Positions 15,110 through 22,374 of a DNA stretch of 64,000 bases are shown in pieces. Each line of letters opens with the position of its first letter. The first letter of the stretch is position 1. Position numbers and translations under genes: made by a program. The notes below the pieces were generated by a model. It had not been told where the DNA came from. It searched no databases and saw only the letters and a program-made list of their open reading frames with translations. Source of the DNA: a virus; IMG/VR virus record IMGVR_UViG_3300046747_000672, positions 49,763-113,762 of that record; one strand, written 5' to 3'.

Positions 15110-15715
15110 CTACTTCCTTCGCGATGCGCGGATGGCATGGGCCGAGTGGTTCTTTGGACTGCTCGGCCGAGGAGCATCAGACTGTGGATGTAGGGGGCGC
15201 ACGACGCCCTCCGCGCGCTCCTGCTCAAGGCGAAGTTCGCCCTCTACCCTCTGGACCTCCGCCTCGGTGGCGAACCGCCAGTGGAACGTGACGACCGCAA
15301 GCACGTCAGCGACGTCGTAGACGGGCTTGTTGCGGTGCGCAGGCATGCCCCCCGCGAGACGAAACGCCATGTCGGGCAGGTCCCGTCGATCCGGGTGCCG
15401 CATCGCGAAAGGCTCCGCCTCTCGGTAGGAGGGCGACTCCTTGTACGGGCGCGGCGCTGGGTCGATCCACTTGGGCTCCTTGCCCTCCACGAGCCATTCC
15501 AGGCGCACTTTGAGATGATCGGCGATCTTCTGGAGCACGACGACGGTGGGCCCCGCCTTGGTCGACGGCTTCACGCCGGTCGCAGCGCGGCGGCGCGCCC
15601 TAGCCTCTAGGTTGCTGATGTAGCCGCCGCTGATGCCAGTTCGCCTGTAAAGTTCGTTGCTGGAAATCCCCGTCTCCTCCAGCACCTCTTTGATCCGGTC
15701 CGCAACGGTCGGCAT
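15110..15715 (-). CDS. XRE-family phage repressor (CI-like, no peptidase domain)
   Basis: 201 residues. Residues 1-75 form an XRE helix-turn-helix (RIKEVLEETGISSNELYRR, then GISGGYISNLEARAR and LQKIADHLKVRLEWLVEG). The rest shows no S24/LexA-type Ser-Lys peptidase motif, so RecA-triggered self-cleavage is not expected. No Shine-Dalgarno sequence precedes ATG 15715, so the message may be leaderless or weakly translated. It is divergent from the Cro-like gene across the operator pair. Confidence 0.8.
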   Translation of the reverse strand: MPTVADRIKEVLEETGISSNELYRRTGISGGYISNLEARARRRAATGVKPSTKAGPTVVVLQKIADHLKVRLEWLVEGKEPKWIDPAPRPYKESPSYREAEPFAMRHPDRRDLPDMAFRLAGGMPAHRNKPVYDVADVLAVVTFHWRFATEAEVQRVEGELRLEQERAEGVVRPLHPQSDAPRPSSPKNHSAHAIRASRRK

Positions 15716-15791
15716 TTGTTGGGTTTCAACGCTATCTCAAGCCCGGGTCGAGATGCCACCTGACACCGCTGTCCACGTGCCCCCAGTCCGA

Positions 15792-15819
15792 TTGCACTTG
15801 CAACCGATGGCAGTTGCCA
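15792..15819. promoter_or_regulatory. Paired operator-like sites in the repressor/Cro intergenic region
   Basis: TTGCACTTGCAA (15792-15803) and TGGCAGTTGCCA (15808-15819) are near-palindromes 16 bases apart. The second is identical to 14285-14296, and the flanking ACCGATGGCA also recurs at 14296-14305. They lie 22 bases before the Cro-like ATG and 77 bases before the repressor ATG, the place expected for lysis/lysogeny operators. Promoter boxes could not be assigned with confidence. Confidence 0.6.
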
Positions 15820-15840
15820 CTAGATTGGGTTTCGGACCGC

Positions 15841-16122
15841 ATGCGGACACTTCTCAGGACGAAATTCGGTGACAAATTCTCCGAAGGGGCGCGCCTTCTT
15901 TGGCTCGCGTGCATCAAAAACGGCTGGGATCAGAAGCGCCTTCGGGCACTTCTCGAATGCCCAGCTGGGTGCGTGAGCCGCTACCTCTGGGGCGATCGAC
16001 GGCCCGACAGGGAGACGTCGAACAGACTTCTCAGAATCGCTGGCGTCCCGCCGACGACCTGGGACGAGCCGCCGCGCCGAGCGTTTACGCCGCCCAGCAT
16101 CCTCAAGTCGAGGGCCGCGTAG
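15841..16122 (+). CDS. Cro-like helix-turn-helix regulator
   Basis: 93 residues from ATG at 15841; only a weak ribosome site (GGACCGC) precedes it. The core LACIKNGWDQKRLRALLECP followed by GCVSRYLWGDRRPDRETSNR is an XRE/YdaS-type DNA-binding helix-turn-helix. It is divergent from the repressor and first in the rightward operon, as Cro is in lambda. It probably binds the same operators. Confidence 0.75.
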   Translation: MRTLLRTKFGDKFSEGARLLWLACIKNGWDQKRLRALLECPAGCVSRYLWGDRRPDRETSNRLLRIAGVPPTTWDEPPRRAFTPPSILKSRAA

Positions 16123-16698
16123 ATGGCCGCAACCGTCTACATTTACACCCTCGGCGAACCTGGCGTGGGCGAGGTCCGTTACGTCGGGCAGAGCGTCGAT
16201 CCCAAGGCGCGACTCGCGAGCCATCTCTCCGACTCTGCAGCTGGCCCCGTTCGAACTTGGATTGCGTTTCTCCGGGAGACGGGCCGGACACCGGTCCTGT
16301 CGATCGTCGATGAGACGTCGAAGGATGGCGCCGACGCACTCGAATACAAGTGGATCGAGTACTTCCGACGGCCGCGCCTTCTCAACGCCGATCGCCCCGA
16401 GCCGGTTGCGCCGAAGCCGCGAAAGAAAGCTCCGCCGTCCGGTCTTGCGGACCGTGTAAGGGCTCTCCGCGTCAGCCGACAGCTCACTCAAGAGCAGCTC
16501 GCCATTCGCTCCGGCGGTCTTCTGACTCGCAACGACGTGAACAAGGTCGAGTGCGGACTGAACAAGGGGCGCTCGCATCGCATTCGAGAAGGTCTCGCGA
16601 ACGCCTTCGAGCTCGACTCGTCGATCATGAACGCATTTTTGAACGGCACGGTCAGCGCGGAATTGCTGATCGAGCCCCCGATCCGAGAGGCATCGTGA
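16123..16698 (+). CDS. GIY-YIG nuclease domain fused to XRE helix-turn-helix
   Basis: 191 residues, ATG directly after the Cro-like stop (TAGATG). Residues 5-95 match a GIY-YIG fold: YIYTLGEP, RYVGQSVDPKARLASHL and a later EYKWIEYFRRP with the family Glu. Residues 107-175 are an XRE domain (RALRVSRQLTQEQLAIRSGG, then RNDVNKVECG). The combination suggests a site-directed nicking or repressor-like protein. Active-site Tyr and Arg are present, but cleavage is not shown. Confidence 0.75.
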   Translation: MAATVYIYTLGEPGVGEVRYVGQSVDPKARLASHLSDSAAGPVRTWIAFLRETGRTPVLSIVDETSKDGADALEYKWIEYFRRPRLLNADRPEPVAPKPRKKAPPSGLADRVRALRVSRQLTQEQLAIRSGGLLTRNDVNKVECGLNKGRSHRIREGLANAFELDSSIMNAFLNGTVSAELLIEPPIREAS

Positions 16699-16920
16699 AT
16701 GCCCGCCTACCGCCGCCTCCCCGTCCCACCCTTCTCGCCGCCCGCGTGGCGCTCGTGGTCCGAGCCGACCGACGGCTCCTGGATCTCGTACACGACGATC
16801 GAAGGCCGCGTCGTCCACTTCGCGAATCGCGACAAGTACGGCGCCGTCCTGCCGTACTCGCCCCACCACCCGCACCCGACCGCGGGGCAGTGGCGCACGG
16901 GGGAACGATGCCCGATCTAG
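16699..16920 (+). CDS. Small hypothetical protein
   Basis: 73 residues, ATG immediately after the upstream TGA. Pro-, Trp- and Tyr-rich (PFSPPAWRSWSEPTDGSW), no known motif. Its end overlaps by 4 bases the stop of a gene on the opposite strand. Confidence 0.65.
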   Translation: MPAYRRLPVPPFSPPAWRSWSEPTDGSWISYTTIEGRVVHFANRDKYGAVLPYSPHHPHPTAGQWRTGERCPI

Positions 16921-17219
16921 CCCTTCTCTTCGGGGTCCGCCTTCGCGATCTCGTCGTGATCGAACGTCACCCTGCCAGGCGGCGGGGGAGGCGGCTGGAG
17001 GTCTCCTGGCGCAGCGGGCAGCGGGGGCACGACGGGCAGCATCTCCTTTGCCTCCCAGGTCACGGCCGCCTCGCAGCGCGTCCCATCGTCGCCGATCGGA
17101 ACGCCGCACGGCGGGAGTCGCTCGCCGTAGACCGCGCTGGCCTTCGTTTCGTGCCCCAAGTCGCAGACGCCCACGAGTTCCGTTGCCCGATGTATCGGGG
17201 CGCCCGTTCGCTGCGGCAT
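16917..17219 (-). CDS. Antisense-oriented zinc-knuckle protein in the rightward operon
   Basis: 100 residues. ATG at 17219 has one of the best ribosome sites in the window (AAAGGAGGGGGAG). Residues 16-52 hold VGVCDLGHETKAS, LPPCGVPI and TRCEAAVTW, a likely zinc site. The C-terminus is Pro-rich and charged. It is the only leftward gene inside the rightward early region and must have its own promoter or be a regulator read against the operon. Confidence 0.7.
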   Translation of the reverse strand: MPQRTGAPIHRATELVGVCDLGHETKASAVYGERLPPCGVPIGDDGTRCEAAVTWEAKEMLPVVPPLPAAPGDLQPPPPPPGRVTFDHDEIAKADPEEKG

Positions 17220-17247
17220 CTCCCCCTCCTTTCGTCGGAGGCGCGCC

Positions 17248-17628
17248 ATGGTTGACCGCCTCCAGAGCCACGCTACGCCGACGGGCGAGCGCCACAATCC
17301 TGAGAATCCGTCGCCTGGACAGGCGTGTGGGGCGGAGTTGCCCCGGGTCGACGTGGATGCCATTCGGGCGCGGCTCGCGAAAGCGAGCTCCAAGCCGTGG
17401 CAGCTTGCCGGGACGTATCCTGACGTCACCGTTCTCGACGGCACCGCGGACTCGCGGTTCGTCGCTGAATGCAGCGACACGGACGACGCCAGCTTCATCG
17501 CTCACGCGAGCGCCGATGTGCCCGCCCTTTGCGACGAGGTCGAGCGCCTGCGCGCCGAGCTCGCCAAGACCGAGCAGGAACTCGTGGTCGCCACGAAGTT
17601 CGTCCTGCTGGCGCTGGGAGGCAAATAG
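17248..17628 (+). CDS. Hypothetical phage protein
   Basis: 126 residues from ATG at 17248, 28 bases from the divergent gene's start. The C-terminal half (DASFIAHASADVPALCDEVE, then RLRAELAKTEQELV) matches a small recurring phage module thought to be helical, probably coiled coil. Role unknown. Confidence 0.7.
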   Translation: MVDRLQSHATPTGERHNPENPSPGQACGAELPRVDVDAIRARLAKASSKPWQLAGTYPDVTVLDGTADSRFVAECSDTDDASFIAHASADVPALCDEVERLRAELAKTEQELVVATKFVLLALGGK

Positions 17629-17631
17629 ACA

Positions 17632-18039
17632 ATGCCCCGGCGTCCGCTTCTCTCGTGCTTCCGTCTGTGGGACCGCCCTACGGAGACTCATGATGCGGCA
17701 AAGGTGCCCACGGCCGGCGCGCCGCTCAAGACTGAGCGCCTGAGCAACCCTGAACTTTCGGGGGCCGAATGCACTGAACATTGCCCGCCAACGGTAAGGA
17801 GCGGTCCGCTGCCGTTCGAGGAGCCGAACCCGAGCGCGACGGGGACCATCTTCTATCTGCCACGCGAGTCGGGCGCCGACGAGTTCGTGGCGTTTGTGCC
17901 TGGCAACGAGCCCGTGTGGGAGCTCCGAGACCACGACGAGGCGCAGCGGCGCCTTCGCGAGGCGATGTCCGCGCGGCCAGGCATCGCGAAAACGGTCGGC
18001 GCGCCACGCCCGAAGACGGCGGCGGGAGGTGGAGAGTGA
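17632..18039 (+). CDS. Hypothetical protein
   Basis: 135 residues. The first 50 residues have low-complexity character, while the centre (GTIFYLPRESGADEFVAFVP, then EPVWELRDHDEAQRRL) reads as a folded domain. The stop overlaps the next ATG (TGATG). Function unknown. Confidence 0.6.
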   Translation: MPRRPLLSCFRLWDRPTETHDAAKVPTAGAPLKTERLSNPELSGAECTEHCPPTVRSGPLPFEEPNPSATGTIFYLPRESGADEFVAFVPGNEPVWELRDHDEAQRRLREAMSARPGIAKTVGAPRPKTAAGGGE

Positions 18040-18203
18040 TGGCGTTTCCGCTCGTCCCGCTCCCGTTTTCACGTGCACACGCCCCCGGCGACGACGATAG
18101 CCGCCACGTCGCATCTCGTCTCCCGGGCGACCGGTCGAGCGACGAACGACGGATGCGCGGGCGGGCGATGAGAGTTGAGCGCGCTGCGGCGCAGGAGGTC
18201 TGA
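18039..18203 (+). CDS. Small Arg-rich hypothetical protein
   Basis: 54 residues. ATG at 18039 shares one base with the upstream TGA and has GGAG before it; the stop abuts the next ATG. Arg-rich, with no motif. It could be a spacer frame, but coupling on both sides supports translation. Confidence 0.5.
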   Translation: MAFPLVPLPFSRAHAPGDDDSRHVASRLPGDRSSDERRMRGRAMRVERAAAQEV

Positions 18204-19292
18204 ATGGGTGAATCGTTAAGAGATCGATTGAAGGTTGGGGCGCGAGTCCGAAGCATGCGCGTGGGATCGCTCGGGCGCGGTTTGTTTCCGGATGGGGCAA
18301 TAGCGGACGTCACCGGCGTCGGCGACGTCAGGGTTTTGGGCTCCACGTTCGATTTCGCGGCTCGGATTCAGGACGGCGTCGCCCCCGCCTTGGGTCACGC
18401 GAGCGAGCAAGGTTTCTTATGGGCAGAACTCGAAGCCGGCGACGTCGTGATCGTGGAGGACGAGCCGAAGGGGTGGTGCGTTCGATGGGACATGCCACGC
18501 GATGAGGTCCGATGGCTTGATCGCCCCAAACTGTGCAGTTGGCCGGTCGATCCGTCGAAGGCTCTCGTCTACGACTCGCGCGAGGAGGCCGAGACGTACA
18601 TTCGCGACAGTGGCGTGCGCGACTGCCTCGTCGTCCACGCCCCGCCCGAAGCCATCGCGGCGGCGAAGAAGCGGGATACGATTCCGGCGCCGCCGTCCGT
18701 CGGCACCAAAGCGCGCGGCGAGGTCTGCGGTCAATCGCTGGCATCCTTCTACCTCATGCGAGGAAATCAGCTCGTCGCGGCCGATGGCACCGTGTTTGTT
18801 GTGACTTGCAGCGGCGGCGTTTTCGCTGGAAACCCATTTCCGATCGAGTGCGCTAAAGCCGGCGTGGCTGGCAATCGAGCGCCCGGCGCCGTGCTTCGGT
18901 GGCGGCCGTTTCCGCCGCCGCACGCTCCAGAATTTGTGGTGGTGACCGCTGCCGGCCTCACCGGCGGCAGCAACGGCGACGAGTTCGCGCACACGGTCAA
19001 GGTCGACGCGCGGGTCGGCGTCCGCGGCGTCCGCGAACTCTCCGGCGATGTGGTCGGACCGAATCCGGCGCGCTCGACAGACAATGCGCTACCGGTCCTC
19101 GCCTGCCGGCTCTTCATCGAGGACAACGCCGCCGACATCGAGCTCCGCTCCGAAGCGTCCTACCGACTACCGCCCGACCAGCAGCCGGCGCGCGATCGCG
19201 CGGCTCTGACGATGTGGCAGTTGGCGTCGCCTGCGACCCGCCAGCGCTATGCAGAGCGCGCCGCGCGCCTCTTCTCCGTGGGAGGCAAGTAA
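18204..19292 (+). CDS. Large hypothetical phage protein
   Basis: 362 residues, ATG at 18204 with AGGAGGTC just before it (bases 18196-18203 region). Alpha/beta composition without membrane helices or recognised catalytic residues. A middle segment repeats short Gly/Val stretches (TVFVVTCSGGVFAGNP). The last third has LPVLACRLFIEDNAADIELR. No family is recognised. Confidence 0.7.
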   Translation: MGESLRDRLKVGARVRSMRVGSLGRGLFPDGAIADVTGVGDVRVLGSTFDFAARIQDGVAPALGHASEQGFLWAELEAGDVVIVEDEPKGWCVRWDMPRDEVRWLDRPKLCSWPVDPSKALVYDSREEAETYIRDSGVRDCLVVHAPPEAIAAAKKRDTIPAPPSVGTKARGEVCGQSLASFYLMRGNQLVAADGTVFVVTCSGGVFAGNPFPIECAKAGVAGNRAPGAVLRWRPFPPPHAPEFVVVTAAGLTGGSNGDEFAHTVKVDARVGVRGVRELSGDVVGPNPARSTDNALPVLACRLFIEDNAADIELRSEASYRLPPDQQPARDRAALTMWQLASPATRQRYAERAARLFSVGGK

Positions 19293-19834
19293 TGCGCGAG
19301 CGCATCTACAAGATGGGCGACACCGTTCGCGCGAAGTTCCAAATCAACGTCATCCCCAAGGGCAGCTTCGGGACCGTCATCGTTTGTGGCTGCGACCCGG
19401 ACAAGGAGTGCGTCCAGTTCAAGGAGACGACGATGCACTTCTCGCCCGTCACGATCGGGTGGGTGGAGCGGGCGGCCGATGCCGATGCACCCAAGGTCAG
19501 GCTTCTTCCGTCGAGCACAATTACGTCGCGGGGATGGGTGCTCGTGCCCCGCGCGCACGTCGCCTCATCGCCGGACGACCTCGCGCTCTCCTTGCAACTC
19601 GCCCGCGCCCTTGCCGAAACCGAGGAACTCCGCGCCGCCAAGGCCTCGCTTGAAGCGGAGCGCAACGACCTCCTCGCGCGCAACGCGAAGCTCGCCGACG
19701 TCGCGGCAACCCGGGACGAGATCGACGCCCACCGCGCTCGCCTGATGGACGAGAACATCAAGTTTCGCCGCGAGCTGGAGCGCGCCGCGCCGAACTTCAT
19801 CGCGACCTACGACCGGAACCGGGGCAAGAAGTGA
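19292..19834 (+). CDS. Hypothetical protein with C-terminal coiled coil
   Basis: 180 residues from ATG at 19292 (TAATG). The N-terminal 90 residues look like a small beta-barrel (GDTVRAKFQINVIPKGSFGT, then CVQFKETTMHFSPV). From residue 95 the protein is a long charged helix (ETEELRAAKASLEAERNDLL, then RARLMDENIKFRREL). Structural or scaffolding role possible. Confidence 0.7.
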   Translation: MRERIYKMGDTVRAKFQINVIPKGSFGTVIVCGCDPDKECVQFKETTMHFSPVTIGWVERAADADAPKVRLLPSSTITSRGWVLVPRAHVASSPDDLALSLQLARALAETEELRAAKASLEAERNDLLARNAKLADVAATRDEIDAHRARLMDENIKFRRELERAAPNFIATYDRNRGKK

Positions 19835-20040
19835 TGCGCGCCGGCACCCTCGTCGCCATCGTCTGCATCATTGCCTTCGCCAGGCACGTCTGGGAATACT
19901 CCCACAGCAGCCCGCCCGCTGTTGAGGCGGCCGCGCAGTTCAGCGGGTGGCTGATGGGTTTTGGCGAGGCGGCGATTGCCTTCGGCGCTGGGTTCGCCTT
20001 GACGTGGTTCAGGCGGGCGCTTGGAGTCGAGCATGAATGA
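19834..20040 (+). CDS. Small membrane protein, two hydrophobic segments
   Basis: 68 residues (TGATG junction with the upstream gene). Two hydrophobic stretches, LVAIVCIIAFARHVW and FGEAAIAFGAGFALTWF, with a short loop between them, suggest two membrane passes. No family is recognised. It is followed by another tiny membrane peptide. Confidence 0.65.
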   Translation: MRAGTLVAIVCIIAFARHVWEYSHSSPPAVEAAAQFSGWLMGFGEAAIAFGAGFALTWFRRALGVEHE

Positions 20041-20128
20041 CCTTTTCGCCGGGCTTGCCGTGCTGTTCGAGGCGGGCCTCATCGTCGCCTTCGTGGCGAG
20101 TGTCGTCGGGGCACGAGGCGGACGATGA
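20033..20128 (+). CDS. 31-residue membrane peptide
   Basis: ATG at 20033 overlaps the previous gene and the stop overlaps the next ATG (ATGA). The product is one hydrophobic helix (LFAGLAVLFEAGLIVAFVAS) with a basic end. Coupling on both sides and the composition support it. Small phage membrane peptides of this size act in lysis or host inhibition, but no role can be assigned. Confidence 0.55.
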   Translation: MNDLFAGLAVLFEAGLIVAFVASVVGARGGR

Positions 20129-20313
20129 CCGTCACCATCCTCTCGCCGATCGCCGGCCCGAAGCTCCGCTGCTTGCGCTGTAACGTCCTCCGCGCCTTCG
20201 AGCGGAAGGGCGCGCTCGATGTCGTCTGGCGCTGGAGCCCGTTCAAAATGTCGCAGCGTGCCGCGTTCCGGAAGGAGCATGTGCGCTGCCGTTCGGAAGG
20301 AGTCGCGTCGTAA
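20125..20313 (+). CDS. Small zinc-knuckle protein
   Basis: 62 residues from ATG at 20125 (ATGA). Contains LRCLRCNVLRAF and a later single Cys (VRCRSE), plus a basic helix. Metal binding is suspected, function unknown. Stop is shared with the next start (TAATG). Confidence 0.65.
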   Translation: MTVTILSPIAGPKLRCLRCNVLRAFERKGALDVVWRWSPFKMSQRAAFRKEHVRCRSEGVAS

Positions 20314-20705
20314 TGTGTTCTTGCGATTCAGGCGACGGGCCGGACTTTACGGCTTACGTCAACCGCCGAGCGCGGAAGCCGCACCGGTGCTGCGAGTGCC
20401 AGCGGACGATCCGTGTTGGCGACATCTACCAGCGCATCTCTGTCGGCTACGAGAGGACCGTATCGTCGTATTCGTCGTGCGTCGCGTGCGCCCGTCTTTC
20501 GCACGCGTTCTGGCTTGTTGGCGATGGCGATTGCGCGCCACTCTTTGGCGAACTTCTCGAATGCACGCGCGAACTGATTCGCGAGGACATGTTCGGCGAA
20601 GACAAGACGGCGACCGAGCGAAGGATTGTGGAGGCGTTCATGGCGCCAAGCAGAACGGAGCGCCTCGCCGCCAAGTCGATTACGGAGGATCGGCCGACGC
20701 CATGA
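20313..20705 (+). CDS. Cys-rich hypothetical protein
   Basis: 130 residues from ATG at 20313. CSC near the start, RKPHRCCECQRTI and SSCVACARL make a possible zinc site of four or more cysteines. The rest is helical with acidic patches. Similar small proteins with CCECQ occur in phage early regions. No activity assigned. Confidence 0.7.
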   Translation: MCSCDSGDGPDFTAYVNRRARKPHRCCECQRTIRVGDIYQRISVGYERTVSSYSSCVACARLSHAFWLVGDGDCAPLFGELLECTRELIREDMFGEDKTATERRIVEAFMAPSRTERLAAKSITEDRPTP

Positions 20706-21007
20706 CCGACGAGCTCAAAACCTGCCGCGCCTGCGGCATCGAGAAGCCCGTCGGGCCAGGTGGCGCGTTCTCGCCCACGCGCGGCGACTGGCGTCCGGAG
20801 TGCCGCGAGTGCGATGCCGAACGTCGCCGCAAGCTCCGCCGCCCGACGATGAACGATGTTCCGCCGGTCGAGGAAGGCGTACCGGCGAGCTACGAGCAGA
20901 TCGCCGCGGTGATGGATACGACCGTGTCTGCCGTGCAGAACCTCGAACGGCGGGCGCTGCGGAAGCTGGCGCACAACCATACTGCTCGGAAGGAGTGGGC
21001 GTCGTGA
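20702..21007 (+). CDS. Zinc-ribbon plus sigma-70 region 4-like HTH protein
   Basis: 101 residues from ATG at 20702 (ATGA). Residues 6-40 are a zinc ribbon (TCRACGIEKPVG, CRECDAERRR). Residues 60-93 (SYEQIAAVMDTTVSAVQNLE, then RRALRKLA) match the helix-turn-helix of sigma-70 region 4. It could recruit RNA polymerase to phage promoters or bind DNA alone. The region-4 match is partial. Confidence 0.65.
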   Translation: MTDELKTCRACGIEKPVGPGGAFSPTRGDWRPECRECDAERRRKLRRPTMNDVPPVEEGVPASYEQIAAVMDTTVSAVQNLERRALRKLAHNHTARKEWAS

Positions 21008-21276
21008 ACTGCCAGCCGATCGACAACATGTCTTCCGCGTGCGCGAAGACCGCGGAGGCAATTGCGGCGAGCCGAGGATTTACGCTCGCCGAACTGCTGC
21101 CACGAGACAGGACTCGTCCGCTTGCTTGGACGCGCCAGCACATCTGGGCCGAACTCCACGCAAGCGGCATCGGTTACCGGCGGATCGCCAAGCTGTTCGG
21201 CGTTCACAAGACGACCGTCCAGTACGGCGTTGACGCACACTTGAATCGGCAGCCTCGCGCAAGGAGAGCCATATGA
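21004..21276 (+). CDS. DnaA domain IV-like DNA-binding protein
   Basis: 90 residues from GTG at 21004 (GTGA). The C-terminal part (ARQ-type helix AWTRQHIWAELHASGIGYRR, then IAKLFGVHKTTVQYGV) follows the C-terminal helix-turn-helix of DnaA, which reads ...IGxLFGxRDHTTVxYG. No ATPase domain is present. It may be a stand-alone DNA-binding protein regulating transcription or replication. Confidence 0.55.
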   Translation: MNCQPIDNMSSACAKTAEAIAASRGFTLAELLPRDRTRPLAWTRQHIWAELHASGIGYRRIAKLFGVHKTTVQYGVDAHLNRQPRARRAI

Positions 21277-21512
21277 CCCACGACTCCGACCTCCTCGCCG
21301 AGCTCGACCATCTGATCGAGCTCATCCAATCGGCGCCGATCGTCGCCGCCTTCGACAGCGAAGGCAACGGTCCGATTCTCTCGATCGCCGACAACCACTT
21401 GTTCGGGGACGATGGCCCCATTCGCAAGCAGGCCGCTCGGGTGCGCGAGCTCGCCATGCAAGCAGAACTCGACCGCGAACTCGCCGAGCGCATGAAGGGT
21501 GAAGGAAAATGA
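21273..21512 (+). CDS. Hypothetical acidic protein
   Basis: 79 residues from ATG at 21273 (ATGA). Acidic helices at both ends (LLAELDHLIELIQSAP, then LAMQAELDRELAERM) with a Gly-rich centre. Function unknown. Confidence 0.65.
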   Translation: MTHDSDLLAELDHLIELIQSAPIVAAFDSEGNGPILSIADNHLFGDDGPIRKQAARVRELAMQAELDRELAERMKGEGK

Positions 21513-21691
21513 AGCTTGTAACGGACGCTCCAAGCCCGCATCGGTGCGGCAAGCACCACGAGATGCTGTCGGACGTATTGGAGTCCGACGGCGCGATCAG
21601 CCGCGTCTGCGGGGTCTGCTGCTCGCTCCGCGAGATCGACGTCGTGCGCGGCCTGCATGTCCGCGTGGCGGCGGAGAGGAGGGTTGGGTGA
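21509..21691 (+). CDS. Small Cys/His protein
   Basis: 60 residues from ATG at 21509 (ATGA). RCGKHHEML and CGVCCSL give possible Cys/His metal ligands. The remainder is a short helical tail. No function known. Confidence 0.6.
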   Translation: MKLVTDAPSPHRCGKHHEMLSDVLESDGAISRVCGVCCSLREIDVVRGLHVRVAAERRVG

Positions 21692-22374
21692 ACCATTTCA
21701 ATTGCCGCCCATGGACCTCGCAGGAACTCGACGCCCTGCGCTCTCGCTACCTGACTGTTGCCGCCGACACGCTCTCTGCCGAGCTCCGCCGGTCGCGTTC
21801 CGCCATCTTTCACAAGGCGACACGCCTCGGACTCGTAAAGAACCGTCGATGGACGGCGGCGGACGACAATGCGCTCCGATACCTGTGGGGAGAGCTACCG
21901 CTTCGACAGATCGCCGACAAGCTAGGCCGGTCGCCGCTCACCATCTACTGGCGCGCCCAGAAGATCGGACTTTCGCTCGGCGTCGCAGACGGGTCCGAAT
22001 ACCTGAGTCACGCCGCCGCTCGAGCCGGCTACACGAGCGTGCAGCTTCGGAGGATTCTGAAGTGGGCCGGCGTTCGCGTTCGTCGAGCTATGTCGCGCAA
22101 CACCAGAAACGGGCGACGCGTGCCGCATATCGTGGTGCCATTTGACGTCGACGAGGCCATTGCGGCATGGCACCGAACGGAGACCGTTGAGGAAGCGGCG
22201 CGGCGGCACGGCATCTGCGGCGACACGCTCCGAAGGTGGTTGATCGAGGCGGCCGATGCTGGCGCGAAGGTCCCGAAGAAACCGACGCGGTTTCGCGCGC
22301 ACTGGCGAGTCGAAACGGTAACGCTCGATGAGGTTGTTCGGGCGCGACTAGGCGAGAGCAGGAGGGCCGCTTGA
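21688..22374 (+). CDS. Multi-HTH DNA-binding protein
   Basis: 228 residues from GTG at 21688 (GTGA). It begins with a Myb/SANT-like element (WTSQELDALRSRYLTVAADT), then a second similar one (WTAADDNALRYLWGELPLRQ, with IADKLGRSPLTIYWRA) and a terminal helix-turn-helix (VEEAARRHGICGDTLRRWL). It is likely a DNA-binding regulator or terminase-like helper. The repeated WT..DE pattern makes DNA binding fairly secure. Confidence 0.7.
   Translation: MNHFNCRPWTSQELDALRSRYLTVAADTLSAELRRSRSAIFHKATRLGLVKNRRWTAADDNALRYLWGELPLRQIADKLGRSPLTIYWRAQKIGLSLGVADGSEYLSHAAARAGYTSVQLRRILKWAGVRVRRAMSRNTRNGRRVPHIVVPFDVDEAIAAWHRTETVEEAARRHGICGDTLRRWLIEAADAGAKVPKKPTRFRAHWRVETVTLDEVVRARLGESRRAA

Noticed and set aside
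15820-18300. An 826-codon open frame on the minus strand
   Set aside because: Arg- and Pro-rich, lies antisense to a chain of well-coupled genes with good ribosome sites and HTH or GIY-YIG motifs. It is a GC-rich shadow.
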